DNA of 64,000 bases from Mangrovicoccus sp. HB161399 (GTDB lineage: Bacteria; Pseudomonadota; Alphaproteobacteria; Rhodobacterales; Rhodobacteraceae), in the NCBI RefSeq assembly GCF_013184745.1, contig NZ_JAATVU010000005.1, positions 100,903-164,902 on the forward strand. Reading direction: 5' to 3'. Below the pieces are notes generated by a model. That model did not search any database and had not been told where the DNA came from. It saw only the letters and a program-made list of their open reading frames with translations. The position numbers and the translations under genes were made by a program. Positions within the stretch are counted from its first letter, which is position 1, and every line of letters starts with the position of its first letter. Shown piece by piece: positions 17,920 to 28,000 of the stretch.

Positions 17920-20070
17920 TCAGACCCCGTAGAGCCGCAGGAAGAGCTGGCGCAGCGAGCGCCAGGCCTGGAAGCCGATCGGTTCGTAGCCGTGGTCGAT
18001 CTTGACCCGCGCCCGCTGGCCGAGGAACGGGCTGCCCGTGCCCTCGTCAAGCGCCAGCTCGAATTCGAAGAACCGTTCCAGCGTCTTGCGGCCGTCCGGA
18101 TCGCGCGGATCGACCGGGATCTCGCCGCCGCCGCCGGTGCCGAGCGAGGGCGTCGGCAGCGTCGTGGTGCCGCCCGGGGTCTCGCGCACGATCAGCGCCG
18201 GGACGGGATGCGTGCCATAGCCCGCGGGCATCAGCTCCACCCCGCGCGTCCGGTCGCGCACCAGCGCCACCCGGTCCTGGCCGATCATCATCCGCATCCG
18301 CCGCGTGTCCTCGGCATCGACGACATAGCCCACCAGCCCGCCCTTGCGCATGAAGCGGCTCTCCAGGTCCGAAGGGTTGGGCAGCACCACCTCGCCTGCG
18401 CGCGGCGCGGTCAGGGTCAGTTCGGCCATCCGCCGCTCGATCTCGCCGAGCTGGGCACGCGCCGCGGCCAGCTCCTCGGCGGCCAGCTCGGCCTGCACCC
18501 GGTCCTGCCGCCGCAGCGCGGCCTCCTGCGCGGACAGCGTCACGATCTGCGCCGCGATCAGGTCGCGCCGGGCCGCCAGCAGCGGGTCCTCGGCGGTCAG
18601 GATCACGTCGCCTTCGGCCACGCTGTCGCGGTTGCGCACCGGAATCGCGGTGACGAAGCCGTCCGCCTGCGCGCGGATCTGGCTCTGCTCCGAGGGCCAG
18701 GTGACGGCATCGGCCATGGTGCGCAGCGGAAAGGGCATCGCGAAGAGCAGGGCCGCCAGCAGGGCCACGATCCCCGCGGTGGTCCAGACGGCGCGCCCGC
18801 GGTTGGTTCTCAGCTTGGGGCTGTCGGACAGGAACTTCACTCCGTTGAAGATCGGCACCAGCGCCTGGGTCGTCGCAGCCCAGAAGGCGAGGATCACGCC
18901 GATGAAGAAGAACCGCCCGCCGATATAGAGGATGATCGCGAACATGATGGACAGGCGGTAGAGGAAGGCGGCGATGCCGTAGGCCACGAACCAGAACCGC
19001 TCCGAGGCCAGCGAGGTGACCGGCTCGGCCTCTTTCGAGCCGAACAGGTATTTCTGCGCCAGGTAGAAGATGTGGCTGTTGGCGCGGCTGCCCAGGTTGG
19101 GGATCTCGAGGAAATCGGCGAAGACGTAGTAGCCGTCGAAGCGCAAGAGCGGATTGCCGTTGAACAGCAGCGTCGAGACCCCGCCGATCAGCATGACGTT
19201 GTAGGCCACGACATGGGCCGGCCCGGCCTCGGCATTCAGCCAGAAGAGCAGCGCGGCCGAAGCCAGCGCCAGCTCCACCATGATGCCGATGCCGCCGATC
19301 AGCATGCGCTGCTTCTTGTCCCTGAGCGCCGAGGCGGCGGAGGCATCGACATAGGGCACCGGAATCAGCACAAGGAGCATGATGCCGATCTCGTGCACCT
19401 CGCCGCCGTTGGCCTTGACCGCGTAGCCGTGGCCCAGCTCGTGCACCGCCTTCACCGCGGGGTAGACCAGCCAGAGCACCATCAGGTTCTGCACCGTCAG
19501 CGCGCGGTCGAAGATGTTGTCGGTGATCGCGCCGAAATTCATCACCGCGAGCACGACCCCCGCCAGCACCAGCGCCGCCCAGAGCGCCATCCCGGTGCGG
19601 GTGAAGAGCGGCGCGACGAAGGGATAGGTGCGGGCCAGGAAGCGGTCGGGATCCCAGACCGGGATCCGCACGGCCAGCGGCGACCAGATCTTCTGCTTCA
19701 GCTTCTGCTCCTCCTGCCGCTTGAAGCGGCGGAACAGCTCCCGGCTGTCGGGGGGCACGTCGCAGATCATAGCATCGGCGGCATGGAGCTGGCCGAGCAG
19801 CCGGATCGCCTCGTCCTGGGTCGGCGCGCGCTCGGCCAGCTGCTCGTTGGCGAGCTGCCACAGCTGCTCGACCGAGCGCTGGCCGTCCATCAGCCCGACC
19901 AGCCGGTAGGCGGCGGGCGACAGGCGGTGCGACCGCCCGGCGGCATGGTCCTGCAGGATGTACCAGATCCGGCCGCGGTAGTCATGGCGGTGGATCTCGA
20001 CATGCTTCCTCAGCCGGGGCTTCAGCTGCGCGACCCGGTACCAGGACGGGGAGAACAGGCTGGTCGCCAT
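17920..20070 (-). CDS. PqqD-like / M50 zinc metalloprotease / HlyD fusion membrane protein
   Basis: This 716-residue protein joins three parts. Residues about 25-100 resemble a PqqD-type peptide-binding fold (HRLSPAAYRLVGLMDGQRSV). Residues about 155-450 form a polytopic M50 (site-2-protease) core with zinc motif HELGH at 210-214 and the third-ligand region NPLLRFDGYY (Asp312), plus several helices. Residues about 450-716 form a HlyD-like adaptor (SQIRAQADGFVTAIPVRNRD, a coiled-coil hairpin, LTLTAPRAGEVVLP). All catalytic residues appear intact. It likely sits in the inner membrane with its adaptor half in the periplasm. It lies between the GAF-HlyD gene (4-base gap) and the SecA-like gene (1-base gap), so the three form a tight unit. 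A role in processing or passing the giant protein is inferred. Confidence 0.88.
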   Translation of the reverse strand: MATSLFSPSWYRVAQLKPRLRKHVEIHRHDYRGRIWYILQDHAAGRSHRLSPAAYRLVGLMDGQRSVEQLWQLANEQLAERAPTQDEAIRLLGQLHAADAMICDVPPDSRELFRRFKRQEEQKLKQKIWSPLAVRIPVWDPDRFLARTYPFVAPLFTRTGMALWAALVLAGVVLAVMNFGAITDNIFDRALTVQNLMVLWLVYPAVKAVHELGHGYAVKANGGEVHEIGIMLLVLIPVPYVDASAASALRDKKQRMLIGGIGIMVELALASAALLFWLNAEAGPAHVVAYNVMLIGGVSTLLFNGNPLLRFDGYYVFADFLEIPNLGSRANSHIFYLAQKYLFGSKEAEPVTSLASERFWFVAYGIAAFLYRLSIMFAIILYIGGRFFFIGVILAFWAATTQALVPIFNGVKFLSDSPKLRTNRGRAVWTTAGIVALLAALLFAMPFPLRTMADAVTWPSEQSQIRAQADGFVTAIPVRNRDSVAEGDVILTAEDPLLAARRDLIAAQIVTLSAQEAALRRQDRVQAELAAEELAAARAQLGEIERRMAELTLTAPRAGEVVLPNPSDLESRFMRKGGLVGYVVDAEDTRRMRMMIGQDRVALVRDRTRGVELMPAGYGTHPVPALIVRETPGGTTTLPTPSLGTGGGGEIPVDPRDPDGRKTLERFFEFELALDEGTGSPFLGQRARVKIDHGYEPIGFQAWRSLRQLFLRLYGV

Positions 20071-20074
20071 CGGC

Positions 20075-21985
20075 TTAGGGCGTCCAGGACCAGACGAAGA
20101 GCCGGGCCCAGAGCACGACGCGGCGCGTCCAGATCCAGATCAGCCGCCGTTCGCCCACCTCGATCTTGGCGACGCCCTCCAGCCCGGGGCGCAGCGCCGT
20201 CCCGGCGGGCTGCGTCAGCAGCGCCTCGGCTACGAAGACATTGGCGCCCTGGTCGGCCGCCGAGACCGGGGTGATCCGCGCCAGCTCGATGCCGATCGGA
20301 TCGCCCGGCGCCGCCGCCAGGGCCAGCTTGCCGGGCTGACCCGGCGCCAGATCGCCGACATCGCGCTCGTCGGCGCGCAGGCTGACCCGGTAGCTGTCGA
20401 GCGGCGCGATCTCGAACAGCACGTCGCCGCGCTCCACCGGCGCGCCGAGCGCCTGGCTGAGATCGCCCGAGACCACCAGCCCGTCGAAGGGCGCGGTCAG
20501 CCGCATGCGCTCCAGCTGGGCATCGAGCAGCGCGATCTGCGCATCCGCCTGGTCGAGCTGCGCCGAGAGGATCCGCGCCCGCGCCCGTTCCTTGCGCGCC
20601 ACGGCCTCGGAATACTCGCGCTCCTGCTTGGCCCGCTCGGTCTGCCAGCGCAGCTTCTCCAGCCGCAGGTCGGTCATGTCGAGCGCCGCCAGAAGATCGC
20701 CCGCCTGCACCCGGTCGCCCGCCCGGAACCGGCTCTCAGAGACATAGCCCGCCACCGGCGCCGAGATTGCGCGCTGGACCGTGCCCTCCAGCACCGCGTC
20801 GGCGGCGACCCGGTAGGTGCCCTTGGCGAAGATGGCGAAGGCCAGGAAGCCGAGCACCGCCAGCACCGAGAGCTTCAGCAGCGCATGGCGCGGCCCGAAG
20901 AGCGCCTCCGCCGTGTGGCGGAAGGCGTCCCAGGCCTTGGCGGGCAGCCAGCGGTCCTCGCGCCGCTTGGTGTCCAGCACCGGCCCCAGCAGAGCCGCGG
21001 CATGTTCGGCCAGCTGCACCGCCTCGCGGTCGAAGGGCGCCTCCGCCGGACGCTCCAGCAGCAGCGCGCCGATCACCCGGCTGCCCTCGGTCAGCGGCAC
21101 CGTGCAGAGCGCCGCCATGCCATGGCCATCGGCCAGCGCCCTGTGCGCCCGAACCACCCGGCGCGTCGCCGAGTCCGGTTCCGGCAGGACGATGGTCGCC
21201 TCCTGGTCCACGGCCTCGTCCATCGCGGCCTCGACCGCGCGCAGGATGTTGGCCCGCCTGGAGATGTTCGCGGAATTCGACAGCGCCCGCACCTTGCAGT
21301 GCCGCCCCGACAGGAAGGCGATGGCCGCGCGTTCGCAGTTCAGCGCGCCGGCCAGCTCGGTCGCAGTGGCGATCGCCGCTTCCTGGAACCGCTCGTGATG
21401 CAGCGAGGTCGCCAGCAGCTCCACCACCGTGACCAGCGCGCTGCCGTCCTGGAGGCGGCCGCGCTGCAGCAGCGTCTCAAGCCAGGCAGAGCCCCATTGC
21501 AGCTGGTCGAGCCGGAGCTGCAGCCCGGCCTGGTCCGTCGGTTCCGCCAGCAGCGCAGCGCTGCCCCGCAGCTGGCCGCCGATCCTCACCGGCACCGCGA
21601 TCACGATGCCTTCGGTCTCGCCGCTGCCAACGGTCTGGATCACCTGCCGGTCATTTCGCAGCACCGTCTCCACCGAGGCGAGCAGCGCCTTTTCCGGCCT
21701 CGCGCCCCGCGGGTGCACCGCGGCCGGTTCGAACTTGCCCTGGCCCGCCGAGGCCAGCACCACGATACCCTGCCTCAATCCGGCATTCTGGCGTGCCAGC
21801 GCATCGAGCCAGGCAAGCGCCACCTGTTCGCGGTCGCTGCTGGATTTCAGGCGCCAGAACGCATCGGCATCGAGGAATACGCCGCCGACGGGATCTCCGC
21901 CGGCCTGCCGCGCCTGTTCCGCCAAGATCTTCCCCCCGTTCAGCCGGTCAGGTCCCGGCAAATGCAGCAAGCCGCACCGATACAA
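20075..21985 (-). CDS. GAF-domain / HlyD-family fusion membrane protein
   Basis: The frame gives up to 636 residues. The first 180 or so are soluble and unassigned. Residues about 185-350 look like a GAF domain (FQEAAIATATELAGALNCER, HGMAALCTVPLTEGSRVIGA). One membrane helix (LKLSVLAVLGFLAFAIF, near 385) follows, then a HlyD-type adaptor with two lipoyl halves (ISAPVAGYVSESRFRAGDRV and LTAPFDGLVVSGDL) around a coiled-coil hairpin. No ATG or strong GTG lies near the 5' end. TTG at 21985 has no ribosome-binding site, whereas TTG at 21925 is preceded by GGGGGGAAGATC and may be the true start. The frame is open right back to the stop codon of the giant gene. A cytoplasmic sensor joined to a periplasmic adaptor suggests regulated export. 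Confidence 0.83.
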   Translation of the reverse strand: MYRCGLLHLPGPDRLNGGKILAEQARQAGGDPVGGVFLDADAFWRLKSSSDREQVALAWLDALARQNAGLRQGIVVLASAGQGKFEPAAVHPRGARPEKALLASVETVLRNDRQVIQTVGSGETEGIVIAVPVRIGGQLRGSAALLAEPTDQAGLQLRLDQLQWGSAWLETLLQRGRLQDGSALVTVVELLATSLHHERFQEAAIATATELAGALNCERAAIAFLSGRHCKVRALSNSANISRRANILRAVEAAMDEAVDQEATIVLPEPDSATRRVVRAHRALADGHGMAALCTVPLTEGSRVIGALLLERPAEAPFDREAVQLAEHAAALLGPVLDTKRREDRWLPAKAWDAFRHTAEALFGPRHALLKLSVLAVLGFLAFAIFAKGTYRVAADAVLEGTVQRAISAPVAGYVSESRFRAGDRVQAGDLLAALDMTDLRLEKLRWQTERAKQEREYSEAVARKERARARILSAQLDQADAQIALLDAQLERMRLTAPFDGLVVSGDLSQALGAPVERGDVLFEIAPLDSYRVSLRADERDVGDLAPGQPGKLALAAAPGDPIGIELARITPVSAADQGANVFVAEALLTQPAGTALRPGLEGVAKIEVGERRLIWIWTRRVVLWARLFVWSWTP

Positions 21986-22030
21986 ATTCAGATACGAACG
22001 GAAGAAGTCTTCGGGATAAATCCAGTCCCG

Positions 22031-25000
22031 TCAAGCCGCTATGCGCGCCTTGCGTGTCCCGGGCAACGGTTGTGCACGCTCCGGGGCAGGCTCCGCGCGC
22101 AGCGCTGCCCGCGGGGCCGCTGCTGCCGGCAGGAGCGGCGGCAGGGCCGCCTCGGGTCCGGCTCCGTCTTCCGCTGCGGCCGGGACGGCATCCGCCGAGG
22201 CCGTCTCCGTCCCGCTGCCGCCCGCATCGCCGCCGGACAGTGCCGGCCCCGGCGCATCGAGCGGCCGCGCGCCGGGCTCGAGGATGCCGGCCATCCAGCT
22301 CTGGCCTGTCGCGTCATGGCCGAAGCCCAGGTAATGGCCGATCTCGTGGGTCAGGACTGCAACAAGGTCGATCCGGCCCACGGCATCCCGGTCCGTCGCC
22401 TGCCCCTCCGCGTCGAATTCCTCCGCCGCTTCCGGGGTCCGGTCGGCGAACCAGCCATGGCCCGCCGCATCCCGGTCGAGCGTGATCTGCGTTCCCGTCG
22501 TCACGCCCAGCATGGTGCCGCCGAGATTGCCGATGGCGGCCGAGAGCGCATCCATCGCCGCAACCTGCGCCTGGGCCAGCAATCCGGATCCGATCCACCG
22601 CTGCTTGGCCGCTTCCAGCGCCGCGGCGAGATCCTTCGGCACAAGCTGGTCGCCCTTGGACGCGCCGCTGCCCTCGGACGAGGCATGGAGCGCGCCGCTT
22701 TCGGTGATCGCCAGAGACCAGCCCGCCAGCTCTCCGCCGGTGCCCGACGCCAGATCCTCGATCCGCAGCGTCCAGGTGCCCGCCGCCACCATGCCGTCGA
22801 AGGCCGACAGCGCCTCGGCCGGGCGGAAGGTGCCGGTGTAGCTGCCGGACCCCGCCGCGATGTCCTGCCCTGCCTCGTCGTCGAACACGGTGCCGTCGAG
22901 CCCGGTCCCCTCGGCAAAGGCGACCAGCACCGCCCGCGCGCCGTTCGGGCCGATCAGGGTCAGCCGCAGGTCGGACAGGCTGCCATGGGCGAGCGTCACG
23001 GTGACGTTGACGTCGTCGATCACGAAGGCATCGGCGATCTCCAGGCTGGAGGTCACCGTGCCCTGCTCGGGCAGCGCCGCCCCCGCGCCGTCATAGCGGT
23101 GCAGGCCCGCCGGATCTTCCGCCGCCGCCGGCGCCTCCGCCGCGGCCGGCGTCCCGGCATCCGGCGTGCCGACCGCCACCGGCTCGCCTTCGGCCATCAT
23201 CTCCAGGTTGTCGCAGGCGGACATCGCCTCGTAGAAGGTGCCCGTGCCCTCCAGGACGAAGATCCCGGCGGCGCCGTCGGTCACCGGCGCGTTGTAGGCA
23301 TGGCCCTTGAGCACCTGGAACACCGCTTCCGGCGCGGTCGAGGACTTCACCTCGACCGAGATCGTGCGGCCCTTCAGCGTCGCCAGCATTTCGTAGATCC
23401 CGCCCTCCGGCAGCGCGACTGGCAGGAGCGCGTCGGTCACGTAGCCCCCGGCCAAGGTATAATGGCCCAGCACCGCCTGGTCCGCGCCCGGGTCGAGCAC
23501 CGCGTATTTGAAGCCGCCCGAAGCCTGCAGGTCATAGACCAGCCCTGCCTTCCCTGCGGTCGAAAGCTGCGCCGAGAGCTGCCGCAGGTCGTTCTCGTCC
23601 GCCGCCACATCGGCGAGCGCCATGTCCCCGGCGGACAGCGTGACCTGTCCGTCCGCCTCCGGTTCCTCGGGATCGGCCGCGGAAAGATCGAAGACCGGCA
23701 GCCCCGTCTCCGGATTCAGCGCGGGCGCGGCATCGTCGAAGGTCTCGGTCGCCGAGAAGGTCAGCTCGGGCGGCAGGACCTGGACATAGACATTGTCGAT
23801 CCGCGCCACGGAATCGACCGAGCCGATCCCCACAAGCCCGGCATTCAGCCCATGGCTGACGCCGAACTGGTCGATCCTCGGCTCGAAGACATAGGTGAAG
23901 TAGTCATTGCCGTCGACGACCAGCGTGGCCGTGGTGCCGTTGACCGACAGAAGGATCTGGTAGTCGCGGTCCGGCTTCAGCTGGCTGTTCGACTGCGCCA
24001 GTTCGTGCCAGCCCGCAGCGTCGCGGTAGCCCATCTCGATCTTGTCGTTGGAAATGTTCACTCCGGCATACTTGAAGTCCGTCGGGCTGACATAGTCGAA
24101 GATCGCGAAGGCATTGGATTTCAGCCCGGCAACCGGCTTGCCTGCATTGATGGTCGCGCTGATCTCGAAATAGCCCGGCTTGGCCGCGTCGACATAGAAC
24201 ACCGCCGCCGCGTCGCCGGCGGTGCCGTTCTCGGGGCCGATCTCCAGCCGCGCGCCGGTGACCTCGAAGCTGCCGGTGTCCGGCGCGAAGCCGAAGGCCG
24301 CCACATTCGCTCCGGCAGTGCCCGCATTGCCGCCGCCGGTGTTGAAATCCGCGCCGCGCAGCACGTCGCGCGCCCCGCCCGGAATGTTGCCCGGCTGCGG
24401 ATCGTCCGGCGCGCCGGTCTGGTCCTGCCAGTCGTCATCGGCCTGGATCACCATGCCCAGCTCGCCGTCCGGCTCGCCCTGGCGGATGTCGTTCCAGTCG
24501 CCGCTCGTGTCCAATCCGCGGGTCGGATCGGCACCGTCGGACGCCGAAAGGTCGAGCAGGAATTCGCGGATCTGCGGCTGCAGCGCGCGGCTGACCGTGG
24601 CCAGGCCGAAGGGGGCGAAGGGCACGATGTAGCTGTTGAACTCGCCCGCCCAGTCGATCAGCCGGTCGCCGCCGGTATTGCCGATCAGCACGTCGCGCCC
24701 GGCCCCGCCGAAGGCCCGGTCCTCGTAGCTCAGGTCGGTATCCGGCACGTCGTTGGCCAGCGGATCGGCGGTACCTGCCGTGCTGCCGTGGTCGTCATCC
24801 ACGTTGAGCAGGTCGTCGCCATAGCCGCCATAGGCATTGTCCTGGCCGGTGCCGCCGACGATCCAGTCATTGCCCAGGTCGCCGAAGATGCGGTCGTCGC
24901 CGTCGGTCAGCTTGCGCTCGCCGGTGGAGGCATGGCCCGGATAGGCGGTCGCCGGATCGGCGAGGTCGGCATAGGGCGCGCCCGGATCGGCCGGGTCGAA

Positions 25001-28000
25001 ATTGCCGAACCATTCGAAGGTCGTGCCCTCGTGTTCGACCATGATCTTCTGGCGCGGGGCGTATTCGTCGTATTGCGCGAATTCCCCGGCCTGGACCCCG
25101 CCATGGTTCAGCAGCGTGCCGTCGTTGAAGGGCCGCGCGTAGTCGCTGCGCGCCGTCCCGGCAACGTTGCCCGCGCCGTCGAAGAAGGCAACCGCCGCCT
25201 CCGGCAGAGCCTCGGCCCCCGAGATGAAGTCGTCGCCCGCTCCGCCATGCAGGAAGTCGGAGCCGAGGCCGCCGAAGATGACGTCATTGGCATGCTCCGG
25301 CACGTCATGCGGATCTTCGTAGCCGAGCGCGGCATCGGTCAGGTTGAAGGGCGTCAGGTTGACCGCCTTCTTCAGCTCTCCGGCGACGTTGATCACGTCC
25401 TCCTGGAAGCCGCCGGGGGTGCGGATCTCCTGGCCGAGATCTCCGGAGGCCAGCGGGGCGACGGCGAAGAGCGGCTCGCCATAGGCGTCGGTGACGCGGC
25501 TGGTCCAGATCCGGCCGTCATCGCCGAGGATGCCGTCCTGGCCGGTGCCGCCGGAAATCCAGTCATGGCCGGTGCCGCCGATCAGGTCGTCATCCTGGCC
25601 CTCGCCGAAGATCACGTCATTGCCGGTCTGGCCGTAGGCGAAGTCGTCGCCCGCCTCGCCGTGGATCTCGTCCGCCGCGCCGATATCCGACAGCGCGGCC
25701 ACCGGCTGGCGGTCGAGACCGCCCGGCGTGGTGTCGAGGAGCTGTGCCGCGCGCGCGACGATCCAGCGGTCGGAGAAGGTCTTCTGGTCGCCCGGCTGCG
25801 CCGTGCCGTCGCTGCCGCGGAAGGGATCGCGCAGATCGTAGTTGAAGCCCGCCTGCGCCGAGGTTCCCAGGCCGCCCGAGACGCTGACCGTGACGATGCG
25901 GAAGATGTTGCCGTTGTCGCCCAGGATCATGTCGGCATCGAGCGCATGGGCGGTCTCGCCGCTGTCGCCGTAGTGGTTGCGGCCAGCGAGCGCCCCGGTG
26001 GCCGGGTCCGCGACGTCCTGGCCGGTGCCGCCGAAGATCAGGTCGGAGCCGTCCGGACGCAGCAGGTCGGCCGCCGCCGGGTCGGCATCGTCGAGGCCGT
26101 AGAGGCTGGAGGAGCCGCCGATCAGGTCGTCCTGGCCCTCTCCGCCGAAGATCACGTCATTGCCGCCGTTGCCCTCGGCATAATCGTCGCCGTCGCGGTG
26201 CACGCTGCCCGCGGAGAACGGATCGCGGGTCGGGATCACGGACAGGTCGCCATCGCCGTCGCGCATCGCCATGACGTCTGCCGGCGCCGCGCCGTCCGCC
26301 TCTGCCGGGCGGCTGCCGTCCACGTCCTGGAAGACAACCTCGCCGTCGCCCTGGATCACATCGTCGCCGAGCTGGCCGAAGACCAGGTCGTCATCCGGGC
26401 CGCCTGCGATGTAGTCGGCACCGTAGCGGTTGACCGGCGTGTCCGCAGAGTGATCCAGGAGGAAGATCTGGCGGACCTGCACGCCGGTCGGGTCGAGTTC
26501 TCCGTCGTTGGAAAGGTCGCTATCGCCGTCGAACGTCACCAGCACCTCGCCGGTCGCCACGTCGTAGAGCACGCCGCTCTCCAGCAGGCGGTAGCGGGTG
26601 TTCTCGCTTGTGGCGGGGTCTCGCAGGCCGGTGCCGGTGCCGCCGCGGCGCAGGATGGTGCCGTTGTCGCCGAGGATGACGTCGTCATCGCTGGCCGAGG
26701 CGCTGCTGCCTCCCCCGGCCGCCACGTGGAAGGCCTGGGCCGCCGGGTCGAAATAGCCTGCCAGCGGCGTGTCCAGCACGGTGCCGCTGCCGATCGGCTG
26801 GGCGATGCCGCCGGCCAGCAGCGTCTCCGCCTCCAGCCGCGCCGCCACCGCGCCGTTGCCGTCGATCCGGTCGCTGCCGTCATGGCCGCCGGCGACATTG
26901 TGGCCGCCGATGATGTCGTCATCGCCGTTGCCGCCGTAGATCACGTCGCCGCCCTGCTGGCCGAGAATGATGTCCTCGCCATCCTCGCCGAAGATCAGGT
27001 CGGCCCCGCCGATTGGGAGGCCGAAGCGCGGATCCGAGGCGTCTTCCTCGGTATCGGTGACATCGGTCGCGGCGAAGGTGAAGCGGTCGGCCAGGTTGTC
27101 CTGAACCAGCGGCAGCGCCCGCGGATCGACCGCGCCGTAGCTGCTGCCCTGGCCGCGGTCATTGGCCTGGAGCCGGCCATGGTCGCCGAAGACCAGGTCG
27201 TTGCCGGCCCCGGCGAAGATCCGGTCGCCCGCGGTCCCGCCGAGGATCAGGTCGTTGCCCGCGCCCGACAGGATGATGTCGCGGCCGCCCAGTGTCGGGT
27301 CGGTCGTCGCGATCAGGTCGATGTCGCCCGGATCGGTGTCGAAGCCTTCCGTGTCCTCGCCTGTCTCCGTCGCGCGCCCGGCATCGGCGCGGGTCCAGTC
27401 GATCAGCCCGCTGTCGCCCAGGATGATGTTGACCGTGTCGCGGCCCGCCGCATCCGCCGCCTCGACGTCGTAGGCCTCCTCGTCCTTCGCCACGATCGTG
27501 TCGTCGCCGAAGCCGCCGAGGATGATGTCGAAGCCGTTGTCGCTGTTGTCGCCGTCGCCCCTGCCGGTTGTGATCTGGTCGTTGCCTCCGATCTCCGGCG
27601 CCACCGAGGTCACGAGGCCCAGCGTCAGGCCGAAGCTGCCGAAGCGGTCGGAATCGGCATCCGCCGCGCGGATCTCGCCGCTGTCGCCGAACACCAGGTT
27701 CGCCCCGTTGCCCGCGAAGATCGCGTCGCCCAGCTGGCCGCCGATCACGATGTCGTCGCCGTCGCCCGTGGTCACGGCATCGGTCCCGCCGGTCGAGGCG
27801 CCCTGGTCGGCGCTGCCCGCGCCGGCCGCCAGCGACGCGATCAGGTCGATGTCGCCCGGATCCAGATCGGCGCCGGCGCCGGCCGTGTCCGGGCGCTCCG
27901 CGGCGGTCCAGTCGATCAGCCCGTTGTCGCCGATCACGATGTTGCCGCCGTCGGCGCCGTTCGCGCCCTCGTATTCCCCGTCGCGCGCGTCGATCGTGTC

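Noticed and set aside
17919..18050. N-terminal extension of the SecA-like protein by 44 residues
   Set aside because: The extension is Arg/Ser-rich, lies inside the M50 gene in another frame, and the ATG at 17918 lies one base after the M50 stop.
15894..20274. Long rightward open frames of about 700 codons opposite the SecA-like and M50 genes
   Set aside because: The leftward frames contain complete SecA and M50 motifs with good junctions; the rightward ones have no recognisable motif.
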